Of a stretch of DNA of 64,000 bases, positions 1 to 9,547 are shown in pieces (positions within the stretch are counted from its first letter, which is position 1; every line of letters starts with the position of its first letter). The stretch covers positions 6,014,001-6,078,000 of the forward strand of contig NZ_CP027712.1 in assembly GCF_003945765.1 (NCBI RefSeq), read 5' to 3'. Source of the stretch: Pseudomonas chlororaphis subsp. chlororaphis. GTDB taxonomy: Bacteria; Pseudomonadota; Gammaproteobacteria; Pseudomonadales; Pseudomonadaceae. The position numbers and the translations under genes were made by a program. The notes below the pieces were generated by a model. That model was given only the letters and a program-made list of their open reading frames with translations. It had not been told where the DNA came from and searched no databases.

Positions 1-597
1 CGCATCAGGCACCAGGAAACGTACCGACTTACCGCTGGCCAGCAGTTGACGGATCTGGGTGGCGGACACCGCGAGCGGTGTCTGCCAGACGAATGCAATG
101 TGTCCTCCGGGCCCTTGCAGGGCCAGGGGATCGCTCACCGAGCGCGCCGCCAGCAGGTTGCGCAATGCATCCGGCGGCTCGCTGTCGGCATCCGGGCGTT
201 GCAGCACCAGGATGTGGCAATGCTGGAGCAACTCTTCCCAGCGATGCCAGGTAGGCAGGCCGCAAAAAGCGTCCCAGCCCAGCAACAGGAACAACTGGTC
301 ATCCGCGGCCATCTCGGCCCGCATCTGTTCCAGGGTGTCTAGGGTGTAGGACGGCTTGTCCCGTTTCAGCTCACGGTCGTCCACCACCAGGGGTGAAACG
401 CCCGCCACCGCACACTCGACCATCGCCAGACGGTCCAGCGCCGACACCTGCGGTGCATCGCGATGCGGCGGCCGCGCGCTGGGGGTCAGGCGCAGCTCAT
501 CGAGCCCCAGCGAATCGGCCACCTCCAGCGCACTGCGCAGGTGACCGATGTGCACGGGGTCGAAGGTACCGCCCAGCAGACCGATACGTTTGCTCAT
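1..597 (-). CDS. nadD: Nicotinate-nucleotide adenylyltransferase NadD (C-terminus outside window)
   Basis: Adenylates nicotinate mononucleotide to deamido-NAD in cytoplasmic NAD synthesis. The protein opens [19 protein letters not shown], and the [11 protein letters not shown] stretch (residues 9-19) is the nucleotidyltransferase HxGH signature. About 199 codons lie in the window and the gene runs off its left edge, so only the last part of a roughly 215-residue enzyme is missing. Its ATG shares one base with the proA stop codon (TGATG), so the two genes are translationally coupled. Confidence 0.95.
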   Translation of the reverse strand, partial: MSKRIGLLGGTFDPVHIGHLRSALEVADSLGLDELRLTPSARPPHRDAPQVSALDRLAMVECAVAGVSPLVVDDRELKRDKPSYTLDTLEQMRAEMAADDQLFLLLGWDAFCGLPTWHRWEELLQHCHILVLQRPDADSEPPDALRNLLAARSVSDPLALQGPGGHIAFVWQTPLAVSATQIRQLLASGKSVRFLVPDA

Positions 598-1862
598 CAA
601 GTGCGCACATGGCCGTCGCCGAAGACGACATATTTCTCGCTGGTCAGCCCTTCCAGGCCGACCGGACCACGGGCGTGCAGCTTGTCGGTGGAAATACCGA
701 TCTCCGCGCCCAGGCCATATTCGAAACCGTCGGCAAACCGGGTCGAGGCATTGACCATCACCGAGCTGGAGTCCACCTCGTTGAGGAAACGCCGGGCGTC
801 GGTGAAGTTCTCGGTGACGATGGCGTCGGTGTGGTGCGAACCGTAGATGTTGATGTGCTCGATGGCCGCGTCCAGGCTGTCGACCACCAGGATCGACAGG
901 ATCGGCGCGGTGTACTCGGTACTCCAGTCTTCTTCGGTGGCCTCGATCACATCGTCGCCCAGCAAGGCACGGGTACGCGGGCAACCGCGCAGCTCGACCT
1001 GTTTGTCGCGATAGATCGCCGCCAGCGGCGGCAGTACGCGCTCGGCAATACCGGCGTGGACCAGCAAGGTCTCCATGGTGTTGCAGGGCGCGTAGCGCTG
1101 GGTCTTGGCGTTGTCGGCGATGCGAATCGCCTTGTCCAGGTCGGCCGCCACGTCGATGAACACATGGCAGACGCCGTCCAGGTGCTTGATCACCGGCACC
1201 TTGGCGTCGCGGCTGACCCGCTCGATCAGGCTCTTGCCGCCACGCGGCACGATCACGTCGACGAATTCGGGCATGGTGATCAGCGCGCCAACGGCCGCGC
1301 GGTCGGTGGTTTCCACCACCTGCACCACTTGCGCCGGCAGGCCGGCCACCGCCAGCCCTTGCTGGATGCAGGTGGCGATGGCACGGTTGGAATTGATCGC
1401 CTCGGAGCCGCCACGCAGGATGGTGGCGTTACCGGACTTGAGGCACAGGCTGGCCGCATCGATGGTCACGTTGGGGCGCGACTCGTAGATGATGCCGATC
1501 ACGCCCAGGGGCACGCGCATCTTGCCGACCTGGATGCCCGAAGGCAGGTAGCGCATATCGCGGATTTCACCGATGGGGTCAGGCAGCTTGGCCACCTGAC
1601 GCAGGCCTTCGATCATTTCGTCGATACGCACCGGAGTCAGCGCCAGACGGTCGAGCAATGCCGGTTCCAGACCATTGGCCCGGCCGTTGGCCAGGTCCTG
1701 CTCATTGGCGGCGCTCAGCTCGGGGCGAGCAGCGTCCAATGCATCGGCAGCCGCCAGCAATGCGCGGTTTTTCTGCGCAGTAGTGGCACGGGCGATTACC
1801 CGCGAGGCTTCGCGGGCAGCGCGACCCAAACGGGTCATGTAGTCAAGAACGGACTCAGTCAT
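597..1862 (-). CDS. proA: Gamma-glutamyl phosphate reductase ProA
   Basis: Second step of proline synthesis: NADPH-dependent reduction of gamma-glutamyl phosphate to glutamate semialdehyde. The start at [20 protein letters not shown] gives 421 residues, the usual length. An in-frame ATG 20 codons upstream adds unrelated residues and was not used. The catalytic cysteine is in [12 protein letters not shown] near residue 260, and the C-terminus carries the conserved [16 protein letters not shown]. It overlaps nadD by one base, the common Pseudomonas proA-nadD arrangement. Confidence 0.96.
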   Translation of the reverse strand: MTESVLDYMTRLGRAAREASRVIARATTAQKNRALLAAADALDAARPELSAANEQDLANGRANGLEPALLDRLALTPVRIDEMIEGLRQVAKLPDPIGEIRDMRYLPSGIQVGKMRVPLGVIGIIYESRPNVTIDAASLCLKSGNATILRGGSEAINSNRAIATCIQQGLAVAGLPAQVVQVVETTDRAAVGALITMPEFVDVIVPRGGKSLIERVSRDAKVPVIKHLDGVCHVFIDVAADLDKAIRIADNAKTQRYAPCNTMETLLVHAGIAERVLPPLAAIYRDKQVELRGCPRTRALLGDDVIEATEEDWSTEYTAPILSILVVDSLDAAIEHINIYGSHHTDAIVTENFTDARRFLNEVDSSSVMVNASTRFADGFEYGLGAEIGISTDKLHARGPVGLEGLTSEKYVVFGDGHVRT

Positions 1863-2038
1863 GGTCTGCTGTGGTCTTGGCAAAGAGGAAAGCGGCTGAT
1901 TATAGCTGTCGCGCCGGTCCACGGACAGCGGTCACGGGCGGATGGTCGAAATGGACGGCAAATACCTCTCGTTCAGCCTGAATTAAGCCTGGAATTGATA
2001 TCATTCCGAACCAATTCCCGTCATCGCTCCTGGCTACC

Positions 2039-2725
2039 ATGTCCATTCTGTCCACCCCGACGCTGCCCAAGGCCCTGCCCGACCGCTTTTTCGATCGTGA
2101 TGCCCAGGTCCTGGCCCGTGAACTGCTCGGCAAAATCATCCGCCATCGGGTCGGCGATCTGTGGTTGTCGGCGCGCATTATCGAAACAGAAGCCTATTAC
2201 TGCGAGGAAAAAGGCAGCCATGCCTCCCTCGGCTACACAGAAAAGCGTAAGGCTTTGTTTCTGGACGGCGGCCACATCTATATGTACTACGCCCGTGGCG
2301 GCGATTCGCTGAACTTCAGCGCCCAGGGCCCGGGCAACGCGGTGCTGATCAAGTCGGCCTACCCCTGGGTCGACGAAGTCTCCGGCCCCGCCAGCCTGGC
2401 GCAGATGCTGCTGAACAATCCCGATGCCAGCGGCCGGCCGCGCCCCTCGCAAAAGCTCTGCGCCGGCCAGACCCTGCTGTGCAAGGCCCTGGGCCTGAAA
2501 GTCCCGGTATGGGATGCCAAGCGCTTCGACCATGAAGTGCTGTTCGTCGAAGATGTCGGCACGCCCGTCGCCAGCATCATCCAGACCACTCGCCTGGGCA
2601 TTCCCCACGGCCGCGACGAACACTTGATGTACCGCTTTGTCGATGCCGCCTACGCCCCCTACTGCACCCGGAACCCGCTACGTCGCGGGCAGGTCGAAGG
2701 TCGCGATTATTTGCTGCTCGATTGA
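2039..2725 (+). CDS. DNA-3-methyladenine glycosylase (AAG/MPG family)
   Basis: Base-excision repair glycosylase that removes alkylated purines. The 228-residue protein has the family stretches LLGKIIRH, ARIIETEAYY (the Glu is the predicted catalytic base) and GHIYMYYARGG. This is the mammalian-AAG type fold, not AlkA or Tag. It is transcribed divergently from proA, with a 176-bp gap. The start ATG follows CTACC directly and has only a weak ribosome site. Confidence 0.93.
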   Translation: MSILSTPTLPKALPDRFFDRDAQVLARELLGKIIRHRVGDLWLSARIIETEAYYCEEKGSHASLGYTEKRKALFLDGGHIYMYYARGGDSLNFSAQGPGNAVLIKSAYPWVDEVSGPASLAQMLLNNPDASGRPRPSQKLCAGQTLLCKALGLKVPVWDAKRFDHEVLFVEDVGTPVASIIQTTRLGIPHGRDEHLMYRFVDAAYAPYCTRNPLRRGQVEGRDYLLLD

Positions 2726-2733
2726 TCCCTTTC

Positions 2734-2788
2734 GCAGGAGCCGGCGTGCCCGCGGACGACCTGATCGCGAGCAAGCCCGTTTCTACAG
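2734..2788. repeat. REP-like palindromic element (GTAGGAGC family, degenerate)
   Basis: Between the glycosylase and the DedA-PAP2 gene, GCAGGAGCCGGCGTGCCCGCGG and GATCGCGAGCAAGCCCG...CTACAG form the inverted halves of a Pseudomonas REP-type element. Better copies of the same family occur near 11.7, 47.8, 55.2 and 56.6 kb. Confidence 0.55.
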
Positions 2789-2820
2789 TTGAACCACCGA
2801 ATAACCGGAGTTGAAAACCT

Positions 2821-4137
2821 ATGGGCCAATGGCTCGATGGAATAACCGGCTGGCTGACGATGAACCCCCAATGGCTGGCGGCAGCCGTGTTCATCGTCGC
2901 CTGCGTCGAATGCCTGGCGATTGCCGGCCTGATCGTGCCTGGTACCGTGCTGCTGTTCGCCATTGCCGTGATGGCCGGCAGCGGCGCACTGTCCCTGGGT
3001 GAAACCCTGGTGCTGGGGTTCTTTGGCGGCTTGCTTGGGGACGTGGTGTCTTATCTGCTGGGCCGGCGTTTTCACCAGAATATCCGCCGCCTGCCAGGCC
3101 TGCGCCATCACCCGGAATGGATCAACGGCGCCGAAGCCTATTTCCAGCGGTATGGCATCGCCAGCCTGTTGGTCGGGCGCTTTATCGGCCCCTTGCGGCC
3201 CATGCTGCCGATGGTCGCCGGGATGTTCGACATGTCGTTCCCGCGCTTTTTCGCCGTCAGCCTGCTGGCCGCGGCCGGCTGGACCGTGGCCTACCTGCTG
3301 CCGGGCTGGGCCACGGGCGCGGCGATCCGCCTGCCCTTGCCTGAAGGTTTCTGGCCGCAGGCAGGAATAGTCGCCGCCAGCATCGCCGTGCTGCTGGGCC
3401 TGAGCATCAACAGCACCGTGCGCCGCCATCGCAAGGCCAGCCCGCTGGTGGCCGGCCTCAGCCTGGCGATCCTGGCGGGGCTGTTCATCGGTTACCCCTA
3501 CTTGAACCATTTCGACCAGGGCCTGATGGCGCTGGTCCAGGAGCACCGCAGCCCGGCACTGGACGAGGTGATGGTGGTGCTCACCCAGTTCGGCGAATTC
3601 CGCACCATGCTGTTCGCCAGCGCCCTGGTCACCCTGCTGTTGCTGGTTGCCCGGCAATGGCGGCAGGCGATTTTCGCGGGCGCCACGCTGTTGTGTACCG
3701 CACTGGCCAACACCGGCACCAAGCTGTTCTTCGCCCGCGTGCGCCCGGAAGTCCTGACCGACCCACTGACCAGCTACAGCATGCCCAGCGGCCACAGCTC
3801 CGGTTCGTTCGCCCTGTTCCTGACCCTGGCGGTGCTCGCCGGTCGCGGCCAGCCGCCACGCATGCGCCTGACCTGGCTACTGCTGGGCTGTCTGCCAGCG
3901 GCGGCGATTGCCGTGTCACGGATTTACCTGGGCGCGCATTGGCCCTCCGACATCCTTGCCGGCGCCATGCTTGCCGCCTGCGTGTGCTCCGCCAGCCTGT
4001 GGGTCGCCCAGCGCCAGACCCCGCTGGAACCCATGCCGGCCAAGATCTGGTGGCTGGTCTTGCCGGCGCTGATCGCGTTGTTCGGCTTCGAAGCAGTCAG
4101 GCATCTACCCCACGCCATGCTGCGTTATGCCTACTAG
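2821..4137 (+). CDS. DedA-family/PAP2 phosphatase fusion membrane protein
   Basis: 438-residue inner-membrane protein with two fused domains. Residues 1-190 are DedA/SNARE-associated-like (VECLAIAGLIVPGTVLLF, then GDVVSYLLGRRFH and RFIGPLRPMLPMVAGM). Residues about 230-410 are a PAP2 lipid phosphatase with all three signature motifs: KLFFARVRP (from K301), PSGHS (H325 region) and SRIYLGAHWPSD. The active-site histidines are present, so it probably dephosphorylates a lipid phosphate such as undecaprenyl pyrophosphate or phosphatidylglycerol phosphate. The DedA half suggests linked lipid flipping; that link is inference. Confidence 0.9.
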   Translation: MGQWLDGITGWLTMNPQWLAAAVFIVACVECLAIAGLIVPGTVLLFAIAVMAGSGALSLGETLVLGFFGGLLGDVVSYLLGRRFHQNIRRLPGLRHHPEWINGAEAYFQRYGIASLLVGRFIGPLRPMLPMVAGMFDMSFPRFFAVSLLAAAGWTVAYLLPGWATGAAIRLPLPEGFWPQAGIVAASIAVLLGLSINSTVRRHRKASPLVAGLSLAILAGLFIGYPYLNHFDQGLMALVQEHRSPALDEVMVVLTQFGEFRTMLFASALVTLLLLVARQWRQAIFAGATLLCTALANTGTKLFFARVRPEVLTDPLTSYSMPSGHSSGSFALFLTLAVLAGRGQPPRMRLTWLLLGCLPAAAIAVSRIYLGAHWPSDILAGAMLAACVCSASLWVAQRQTPLEPMPAKIWWLVLPALIALFGFEAVRHLPHAMLRYAY

Positions 4138-4151
4138 ATAGAGCGAACGCC

Positions 4152-4259
4152 CCTGTAGCCGCTGCCGCAGGCTGCGATAGGCCGAAGGCCTTCAGCGGTT
4201 TCGGAATCTGCGCCCACTGTGTGGGCGATCGCAGCCTGCGGCAGCGGCAGCGGCTACAG
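4152..4259. repeat. Inverted REP pair (GTAGCCGCTGCCG family)
   Basis: TGTAGCCGCTGCCGCAGGCTGCGAT at 4154 is answered by GATCGCAGCCTGCGGCAGCGG...CTACAG ending at 4259, forming an inverted pair (REPIN) about 108 bp long. The right arm has an extra CGGCAG unit. The element lies between two convergent genes and can fold into a long cruciform. Confidence 0.85.
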
Positions 4260-4308
4260 GATCAGGATCAGGATCAGGATCAGGATCAGGATCAGGATCA
4301 GGATCAGG
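4258..4308. repeat. Hexanucleotide tandem repeat (ATCAGG x 8)
   Basis: Eight perfect copies of ATCAGG (4261-4308) preceded by a half copy AGG join directly onto the REP pair. On the minus strand the unit reads CCTGAT. The last copy supplies the TGA stop (4304-4306) of the LON-domain gene, so every sixth base downstream gives a further in-frame TGA. Each unit also contains a GATC. Confidence 0.95.
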
Positions 4309-4894
4309 CGAACAGTTCGCCCTGCAACTCGTCCAGCAACGCCTGGATCGCATCCAGGCGTTGCTGCGGATCGTCCAGTTGCAGCAGGTCGATCTTGTCC
4401 AGCTCGGAGAACGGCAACAGGTAGGCCAGCTGGTTGGCCAGCGACTGCTGGCCAGTGGCTTCGGTGCCCATGTTCAGGGCTTCGACCATCGGGTGTTCGG
4501 CCAGCGCCTTGAGCAAGGCGATCAGGTCCCCGTCTTCATCCTGCAGCGGCCGCTCCGGCGCCTCGTCCAGCCACTCGACTTCAGCCACCCGCAACTGATC
4601 GCGCTGCACTTCGCTGCTCAGCACCCGAAAACGCCGCCCGCCCTTGACCCGAATCCCCAGCAGGCCGTTGTCCTGCTGATGGAAGTCAGTGATCAGCGCT
4701 TCACAGCCCACCCGCGCAAAACCTTCCGGGGCGATACCCACCTCTTCGCCTTCGAGGATGCACACCACGCCGAAGCCGCTGCTCTGTTTCATGCAGCGAC
4801 CGATCATGTCCAGGTAGCGCGCCTCGAAAATCTGCAAGTCGAGAATGCAGTCGGGGAACAGCACCGTGTTCAGCGGGAAAAGCGCCAGGCTCAT
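4304..4894 (-). CDS. LON peptidase substrate-binding domain protein
   Basis: 196-residue protein beginning MSLALFPLNTVLFPDCILDL and continuing LQIFEARYLDMI, the N-terminal substrate-binding domain of Lon protease. There is no ATPase and no Ser-Lys protease domain, so it is not a protease by itself. A longer reading with 20 additional Trp/Arg-rich residues was rejected. The start lies 10 bp after the lrgB stop, so it is the third gene of the lrgAB operon. Its stop codon is formed by the terminal hexanucleotide repeat. Confidence 0.88.
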   Translation of the reverse strand: MSLALFPLNTVLFPDCILDLQIFEARYLDMIGRCMKQSSGFGVVCILEGEEVGIAPEGFARVGCEALITDFHQQDNGLLGIRVKGGRRFRVLSSEVQRDQLRVAEVEWLDEAPERPLQDEDGDLIALLKALAEHPMVEALNMGTEATGQQSLANQLAYLLPFSELDKIDLLQLDDPQQRLDAIQALLDELQGELFA

Positions 4895-4904
4895 ACAGGT
4901 TTCC

Positions 4905-5621
4905 TTAAACCACCAACGACACCGCCAACGGCAGGAAGACCGCCGTGGCCACACCCATCAGACTCATCGCCAGCGCCGCGAAAGCACCGCACTCATCACT
5001 TTCCTGCAAGGCCACCGAAGTGCCCACCGCGTGAGCCGTCATGCCCAGCGCCATGCCCCGGGCTTCCGGGCTATGCACCTGCAGGCGGTTGAGGATGGCC
5101 GGACCGAAAATCGCCCCGATCACCCCGGTGATCAACACGAATACCGCAGCCAGCGCTGCGACACCGCCAATCTGTTCGGCCACCAGCATGGCGATCGGCG
5201 AGGTCACTGATTTCGGCGCCATGGTCATCAGGATCATGTTCTCGGCACCGAACCACCATCCCAGCAGTACACCCAGGCCGGTGGCGACCACCCCTCCAAT
5301 CACCAGCGTAGTAAATATCGGCCAGAACAACTGTCGAATCCGCCGCAGGTTGAGGTACAGCGGTACGGCCAGCGCCACCGTGGCCGGGCCCAGGAGAATG
5401 CTCAGGATCTCCGTGCTCTTGCGGTACTCGGCGTAGCTCAGGCCACAGCTCAGCAGCACGCCGATCACCAGCAACATGGAGACCAGCACCGGTTGCAGAA
5501 AGATCCAGCGGGTTTTCTCGAAGGCCGCGAGCACCAGTTGATAGGCGCCCAGGGTAATGCCAATGCCGAACAATGGATGGTGGATCACCGACGCCCAGGC
5601 GCCCTGCCAATCGAACATCAT
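4905..5621 (-). CDS. LrgB/CidB-family membrane protein
   Basis: About 238 residues, nearly all hydrophobic, with LLGPATVALAVPLYLNL and the conserved MAPKSVTSPIAM and GMTAHAVGTSVA segments of the LrgB family. In the LrgAB/CidAB model it acts with the holin-like partner in control of murein hydrolase export and programmed lysis, or in transport of small metabolites such as pyruvate. The ATG at 5621 overlaps the LrgA stop as ATGA. A second ATG follows immediately. Confidence 0.9.
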   Translation of the reverse strand: MMFDWQGAWASVIHHPLFGIGITLGAYQLVLAAFEKTRWIFLQPVLVSMLLVIGVLLSCGLSYAEYRKSTEILSILLGPATVALAVPLYLNLRRIRQLFWPIFTTLVIGGVVATGLGVLLGWWFGAENMILMTMAPKSVTSPIAMLVAEQIGGVAALAAVFVLITGVIGAIFGPAILNRLQVHSPEARGMALGMTAHAVGTSVALQESDECGAFAALAMSLMGVATAVFLPLAVSLVV

Positions 5622-5980
5622 TGGCCGCCCTCCCGATGTCCGTGGCGCTTGACCAGCCGCTGCATCAGCACGCCGACGAAGGCCATGGAGATCACCAGCG
5701 ACAACACCAGCGCGCCGACTATCGCCCAGAAGTCCGCGGCGATATCCGCCGCGTACACCATCACGCCTACCGCGGGCGGCACCAGCAACAGCGGCAGGTA
5801 ACGCAGGAGGCTGGAGGCGGCCAGGTTCAGCGGCTCGCCCACCTCGCCGCGCGCCACCAGGAAGATCAGCAGCAACAGCAGGCCGACAATCGGCCCCGGC
5901 AGGATCGGCAGGAACAGATGATTGATCGCCGTGCCGAGCAATTGAAACAGCACCAGCCATGTCAGACCGCGTAACAACAT
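5618..5980 (-). CDS. CidA/LrgA-family holin-like protein
   Basis: 120-residue inner-membrane protein with four predicted helices and the family stretch LPGPIVGLLLLLIFL. It is the holin-like partner of the overlapping LrgB gene (4-bp ATGA overlap). Order is lrgA-lrgB-LON. No LysR-type CidR regulator is adjacent, so regulation is not evident here. Confidence 0.9.
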   Translation of the reverse strand: MLLRGLTWLVLFQLLGTAINHLFLPILPGPIVGLLLLLIFLVARGEVGEPLNLAASSLLRYLPLLLVPPAVGVMVYAADIAADFWAIVGALVLSLVISMAFVGVLMQRLVKRHGHREGGQ

Positions 5981-6161
5981 CTCTCATCCCCCCGAAAAAA
6001 CGCCGGGCATTATAAGCACGCGAACGCTATGCACCGGCATTCGCCAAAAGCATGGAAGGTTGACCGGAGCAAACCCCCATGATGATCTACAGTGGGTGGT
6101 CAGGGGGTACGCCCCCCGCCCCTTTAGAACGATAAAACCGATGAACCCAAGGAGAGTCTCA

Positions 6162-6617
6162 ATGCCGTATGTTCCTGTTGCAGAGCTCAAAGATTATGTC
6201 GGAAAGGAACTAGGACGTTCCGAATGGCTCACCATCGATCAGCAGCGTATCAACCTGTTCGCCGAAGCCACGGGTGACTTCCAGTTCATCCACGTCGACC
6301 CGGTGAAAGCCGCCCAGACGCCGTTCGGCAGCACCATCGCCCACGGTTTCCTGTCGCTGTCGCTGATCCCGAAACTGATGGAAGACATCCTGATCCTGCC
6401 CGAGGGTCTGAAGATGGCGGTCAACTACGGCCTGGACAGCGTGCGCTTCATCCAGCCGGTCAAGGTCGATTCCAGGGTCCGCCTCAAGGTCGACCTGGTG
6501 GACGTCACCGAGAAGAAACCCGGCCAATGGCTGCTCAAGGCCACCGCCACACTGGAAATCGAAGGCCAGGAAAAACCAGCCTACATCGCCGAGCCCTTGT
6601 CCCTCTGCTTTGTCTGA
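6162..6617 (+). CDS. MaoC-like (R)-hydratase family protein
   Basis: 151-residue hot-dog fold protein. RINLFAEATGDFQFIHVDPVKA is the MaoC/hydratase-2 motif: the Asp and His of ATGDFQFIH are the expected catalytic pair, and FGSTIAHGFLSLSLI follows. It probably hydrates a short-chain enoyl-CoA, though the physiological substrate is not evident. The start was chosen at MPYVPVAELKDYVG because AAGGAG lies about 8 bases upstream; an in-frame ATG 102 bases earlier lacks a good site. Confidence 0.9.
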   Translation: MPYVPVAELKDYVGKELGRSEWLTIDQQRINLFAEATGDFQFIHVDPVKAAQTPFGSTIAHGFLSLSLIPKLMEDILILPEGLKMAVNYGLDSVRFIQPVKVDSRVRLKVDLVDVTEKKPGQWLLKATATLEIEGQEKPAYIAEPLSLCFV

Positions 6618-6720
6618 AACCTTCCTGATGCGAAACAGCTCACGCTGTTTCGCGCAGCCTCTCTATATATAAGCCTCGCTGCTGCGGCATACTCGGTCCC
6701 CTAATTATCCGGATCCCGCT

Positions 6721-8439
6721 ATGCACCCACTTGTACCCCTGGCTCTGACCCTGTTGCTCACCGCATGTGGAGACGGCGAATCGCTGCTGCCTCCCGACGC
6801 CCGCCTGCCGGACGGTGGCCGCTACCGCGGCGATGTGGTCAACGGGTTGCTGCAGGGCCAGGGGCGCATCGACTACCCCAACGGCAGCTGGTATGCCGGC
6901 CAGTTCGACAGCGGCCAGTGGCACGGCCAGGGCGAATGGCACGGCAGCGACGGCGAGGTCTACCTCGGTCAATTCCAGCAGGGCCTGTTCCACGGCCAGG
7001 GCAGCCTGACCACCAAGGACAGCAGCTACACCGGCGGTTTCAAACTGGGCCGGCGCGACGGTGAAGGCACCCTCAAGGAACGCGGCATGACCTACCGCGG
7101 CGAATTCAAGTCCGACCTGTATTCCGGGCTCGGCCGTCTCGAACTGGAAGACGGCAGCCAGTACCAGGGCCAGTTCTCCCGCGGCAAACCCAACGGCGAA
7201 GGCCAGCGCAGCGATGCCAGCGGCAACCAGTTCAGCGGCCACTTCGTCGATGGCCAGCTGGAAGGCAACGGCACCTTCAGCAGCGCCGAGGGCGACCTCT
7301 ACGTCGGCGGCTTCAAACAGAACCAGCTCAGCGGCAAGGGCCGCTACGAAAACGCCGACGGCGATGTCTGGATCGGCCAGTTCAAGGAAGGCGCCCTCAG
7401 TGGCAAGGGAGAACTGATCGGCGTCGACGGCAGCCACTACATCGGCCGTTTCAGCGACTGGCGCTTCAGCGGCCAGGGCCGCCTGAACCTCAGCGACGGC
7501 AGCTTCTATATCGGCGGCTTCGAAGGCGACAACTACCAGGGCCACGGCGTGCTGGTGCTGCGCGATGGCACCGTGCAAAGCGGCGACTGGATCAATGGCC
7601 TGCGGGTTCGCGATGCCGACGGCCGACTGTTGCCCGACCCACTGGAGACCGGCCTGTTGGCCCAGGGCCGCCTGCTCGACGACGCCCTCAGCGCGGTGCC
7701 GGCGTCGACACCCGCCATCGAGCTCTACAGCCTGACGCTGGCCGGCGATGGCAAGCAAAGCGTGTTTCTGCGCGAGGCCGACTATGTCAGCAACATGCTC
7801 GCCACCCGCTTCGGTGCCTACGGCCAGATCCGCCTGGTCAACCATCGCGACCGCCTCGACAGCCGGCCCATGGCCACCCGGGAAAACCTGCGGCGCGCGG
7901 TCCAGGTCCTGGCCGAACGCAGCGGCCCGGAAGACCTGTTGTTTCTCTACCTGACCAGCCACGGCACCAGCGAACACGAGCTGGTGCTCGATCAGCCGCG
8001 CCTGGAGCTGGCCGACCTGCCGGCCGACGAATTGGCCGCGGTACTGGCGCCACTGAAAAACCGCGACAAGATCATCGTGATCTCGGCCTGTTATTCCGGC
8101 GGGTTCATTCCCGCGCTCAAGGATGAGCGGACCCTGATCATGACCGCTTCGCAGGCCGACCGCGTATCGTTCGGCTGCTCGGAAGAAGCCGACTTCACCT
8201 ACTTCGGCGACGCCCTGTTCGCCCAGGCGCTGAACCAGACCGACGACCTGGAGCAGGCCTTCAAGCTGGCCCGGGCGACCGTGGCCGAACGTGAACTGGC
8301 GGACAACTTCGAAGCCTCCGAACCGCAGATCTGGGCGCCCAAGGGGGTCTTGGCGCACTGGCAGCATCTGCGCAAGCAACAAGCACGAAAGGCGCTGCAA
8401 AGCGCCGCCAACGACAGCAAGGAAGCAAAGAGCAACTAA
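6721..8439 (+). CDS. MORN-repeat lipoprotein with C13-type caspase-fold peptidase domain
   Basis: 572 residues. A short signal ends in the lipobox LTAC with Cys16, so it is predicted to be a lipoprotein. Residues about 32-300 are eleven or so consecutive 22-23-residue MORN repeats (pattern YxGxFxxGxxxGxGxxxxxDGxx). Residues about 335-560 are a C13/legumain-like peptidase domain: TSHGT holds His414 and ISACYSGG holds Cys457, the expected dyad. Known MORN repeats bind lipid or protein surfaces, and the C13 family cleaves after Asn/Asp or acts as a transamidase. The target is unknown. The coding sequence ends about 28 bases before the next gene. Confidence 0.88.
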   Translation: MHPLVPLALTLLLTACGDGESLLPPDARLPDGGRYRGDVVNGLLQGQGRIDYPNGSWYAGQFDSGQWHGQGEWHGSDGEVYLGQFQQGLFHGQGSLTTKDSSYTGGFKLGRRDGEGTLKERGMTYRGEFKSDLYSGLGRLELEDGSQYQGQFSRGKPNGEGQRSDASGNQFSGHFVDGQLEGNGTFSSAEGDLYVGGFKQNQLSGKGRYENADGDVWIGQFKEGALSGKGELIGVDGSHYIGRFSDWRFSGQGRLNLSDGSFYIGGFEGDNYQGHGVLVLRDGTVQSGDWINGLRVRDADGRLLPDPLETGLLAQGRLLDDALSAVPASTPAIELYSLTLAGDGKQSVFLREADYVSNMLATRFGAYGQIRLVNHRDRLDSRPMATRENLRRAVQVLAERSGPEDLLFLYLTSHGTSEHELVLDQPRLELADLPADELAAVLAPLKNRDKIIVISACYSGGFIPALKDERTLIMTASQADRVSFGCSEEADFTYFGDALFAQALNQTDDLEQAFKLARATVAERELADNFEASEPQIWAPKGVLAHWQHLRKQQARKALQSAANDSKEAKSN

Positions 8440-8467
8440 GCTGAAACAGTATCAAGGGGGAAACATT

Positions 8468-9109
8468 ATGTACTTGACGCCTCAGCATATCTTGCTCGCC
8501 GGCGCGACCGGCCTGACTGGCGAGCACTTGCTCGACCGCCTGCTCAACGAACCCACGGTAACCCGCGTACTGGCGCCCAGCCGGCGCCCCTTGAGCGAAC
8601 ATCCGCGCCTGGAAAACCCGGTCGGCGAGCCGGCGGTACTCCTGCCGCAACTCAGCGGCCGGGTCGACCTGGCGTTCTGCTGCCTGGGCACCACTATCAA
8701 GAAAGCCGGCTCCGAACAAGCGTTCCGCGCCGTCGACCTGGACCTGGTGGTGGCCTTCGGCAAACGCGCACGGGAGATGGGTGCGCGGCACCTGGTGGTG
8801 ATCAGCGCCTTGGGCGCGGACGCGAAATCCTCGATTTTCTACAACCGGGTCAAAGGCGAAATGGAACAGGCGCTGAAGGCCCAGGACTGGCCGCAACTGA
8901 CTATTTGCCGGCCGTCGCTGCTGCTTGGCGAACGCATCGAACCGCGTCTCGCCGAACAGCTGGCCGGCCCGCTGTCCAAGCTGATTCCCGGCAAATACCA
9001 CGGCATCGAAGCCTGCCATCTGGCCCGGGCCATGTGGCGCCTGGCGCTGGAAGAGCAGGATGGCGTGCGGATCGTCGAGTCCGACGAATTGCGCAAGCTG
9101 GGTAAATAA
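8468..9109 (+). CDS. NAD(P)-binding oxidoreductase (HTATIP2/Rossmann family)
   Basis: 213-residue short-chain-dehydrogenase-like protein with the nucleotide motif [14 protein letters not shown] at the N-terminus, VVISALGAD, and the catalytic-type YNRVKGEME. The family includes HTATIP2-like atypical SDRs, and the substrate is unknown. The start follows AAGGGGGAAACATT, a strong ribosome site 28 bases after the MORN gene stop, so the two genes are likely co-transcribed. Confidence 0.85.
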   Translation: MYLTPQHILLAGATGLTGEHLLDRLLNEPTVTRVLAPSRRPLSEHPRLENPVGEPAVLLPQLSGRVDLAFCCLGTTIKKAGSEQAFRAVDLDLVVAFGKRAREMGARHLVVISALGADAKSSIFYNRVKGEMEQALKAQDWPQLTICRPSLLLGERIEPRLAEQLAGPLSKLIPGKYHGIEACHLARAMWRLALEEQDGVRIVESDELRKLGK

Positions 9110-9125
9110 ACGCCATGGATCGCGC

Positions 9126-9258
9126 CTGTAGCCGCTGCCGCAGGCTGTGATCGACTGCGCAGCGGGCGCAATCCTGACGACGCGATTGCCGCACTACCGC
9201 GCCGCCCGCCTCTACGGCCGCTACGCGACCGATCGCAGCCTTCGGCAGCGGCTACAAG
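9126..9258. repeat. Inverted REP pair (GTAGCCGCTGCCG family)
   Basis: CTGTAGCCGCTGCCGCAGGC at 9126 faces GATCGCAGCCTTCGGCAGCG (9231) ending CTACAAG at 9258. The spacer is about 78 bp. It separates the convergent oxidoreductase and lipoprotein genes. Confidence 0.85.
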
Positions 9259-9259
9259 G

Positions 9260-9547
9260 TTACAACCCGCCTGTAGCCTGGAAACCAACCCCCAATACCG
9301 TCAGCACCGACAGCGGCAACAGCAGCGTGTCGAGCAAGACGCTGGCCGGCAGATCGACCCCCGGATAGCTCGGTGCTTCGGCACCGAAGCGATCCATCGG
9401 GCAACAACCGCCCTGCATCACATACAGATCCAGGCGCGTCCCGGAATACACCACCGGTGCGCCCGGCTTGGCCGCGTTCAGCGTGCGTGCCGTGGCGCAG
9501 CCGCCCAGTTGCAGGGCGACCAGCAGGATCAGCAGCGACTTACTCAT
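9260..9547 (-). CDS. YceK/YidQ-family lipoprotein
   Basis: 95 residues. The signal peptide [19 protein letters not shown] has lipobox LGGC (Cys17), followed by [31 protein letters not shown] and a hydrophobic C-terminus, as in the YceK/YidQ (DUF1375) family of small envelope lipoproteins. Function is not known. Its start overlaps the ubiX stop by eight bases, making it the last gene of the mpl-ubiX operon. Confidence 0.85.
   Translation of the reverse strand: MSKSLLILLVALQLGGCATARTLNAAKPGAPVVYSGTRLDLYVMQGGCCPMDRFGAEAPSYPGVDLPASVLLDTLLLPLSVLTVLGVGFQATGGL

Noticed and set aside
393..2312. A 639-codon plus-strand open frame over proA
   Set aside because: Antisense to nadD and proA, whose protein sequences are unmistakable. 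No ribosome site or domain.
4258..4308. CRISPR array
   Set aside because: The repeats are 6 bp without spacers, so this is a microsatellite.
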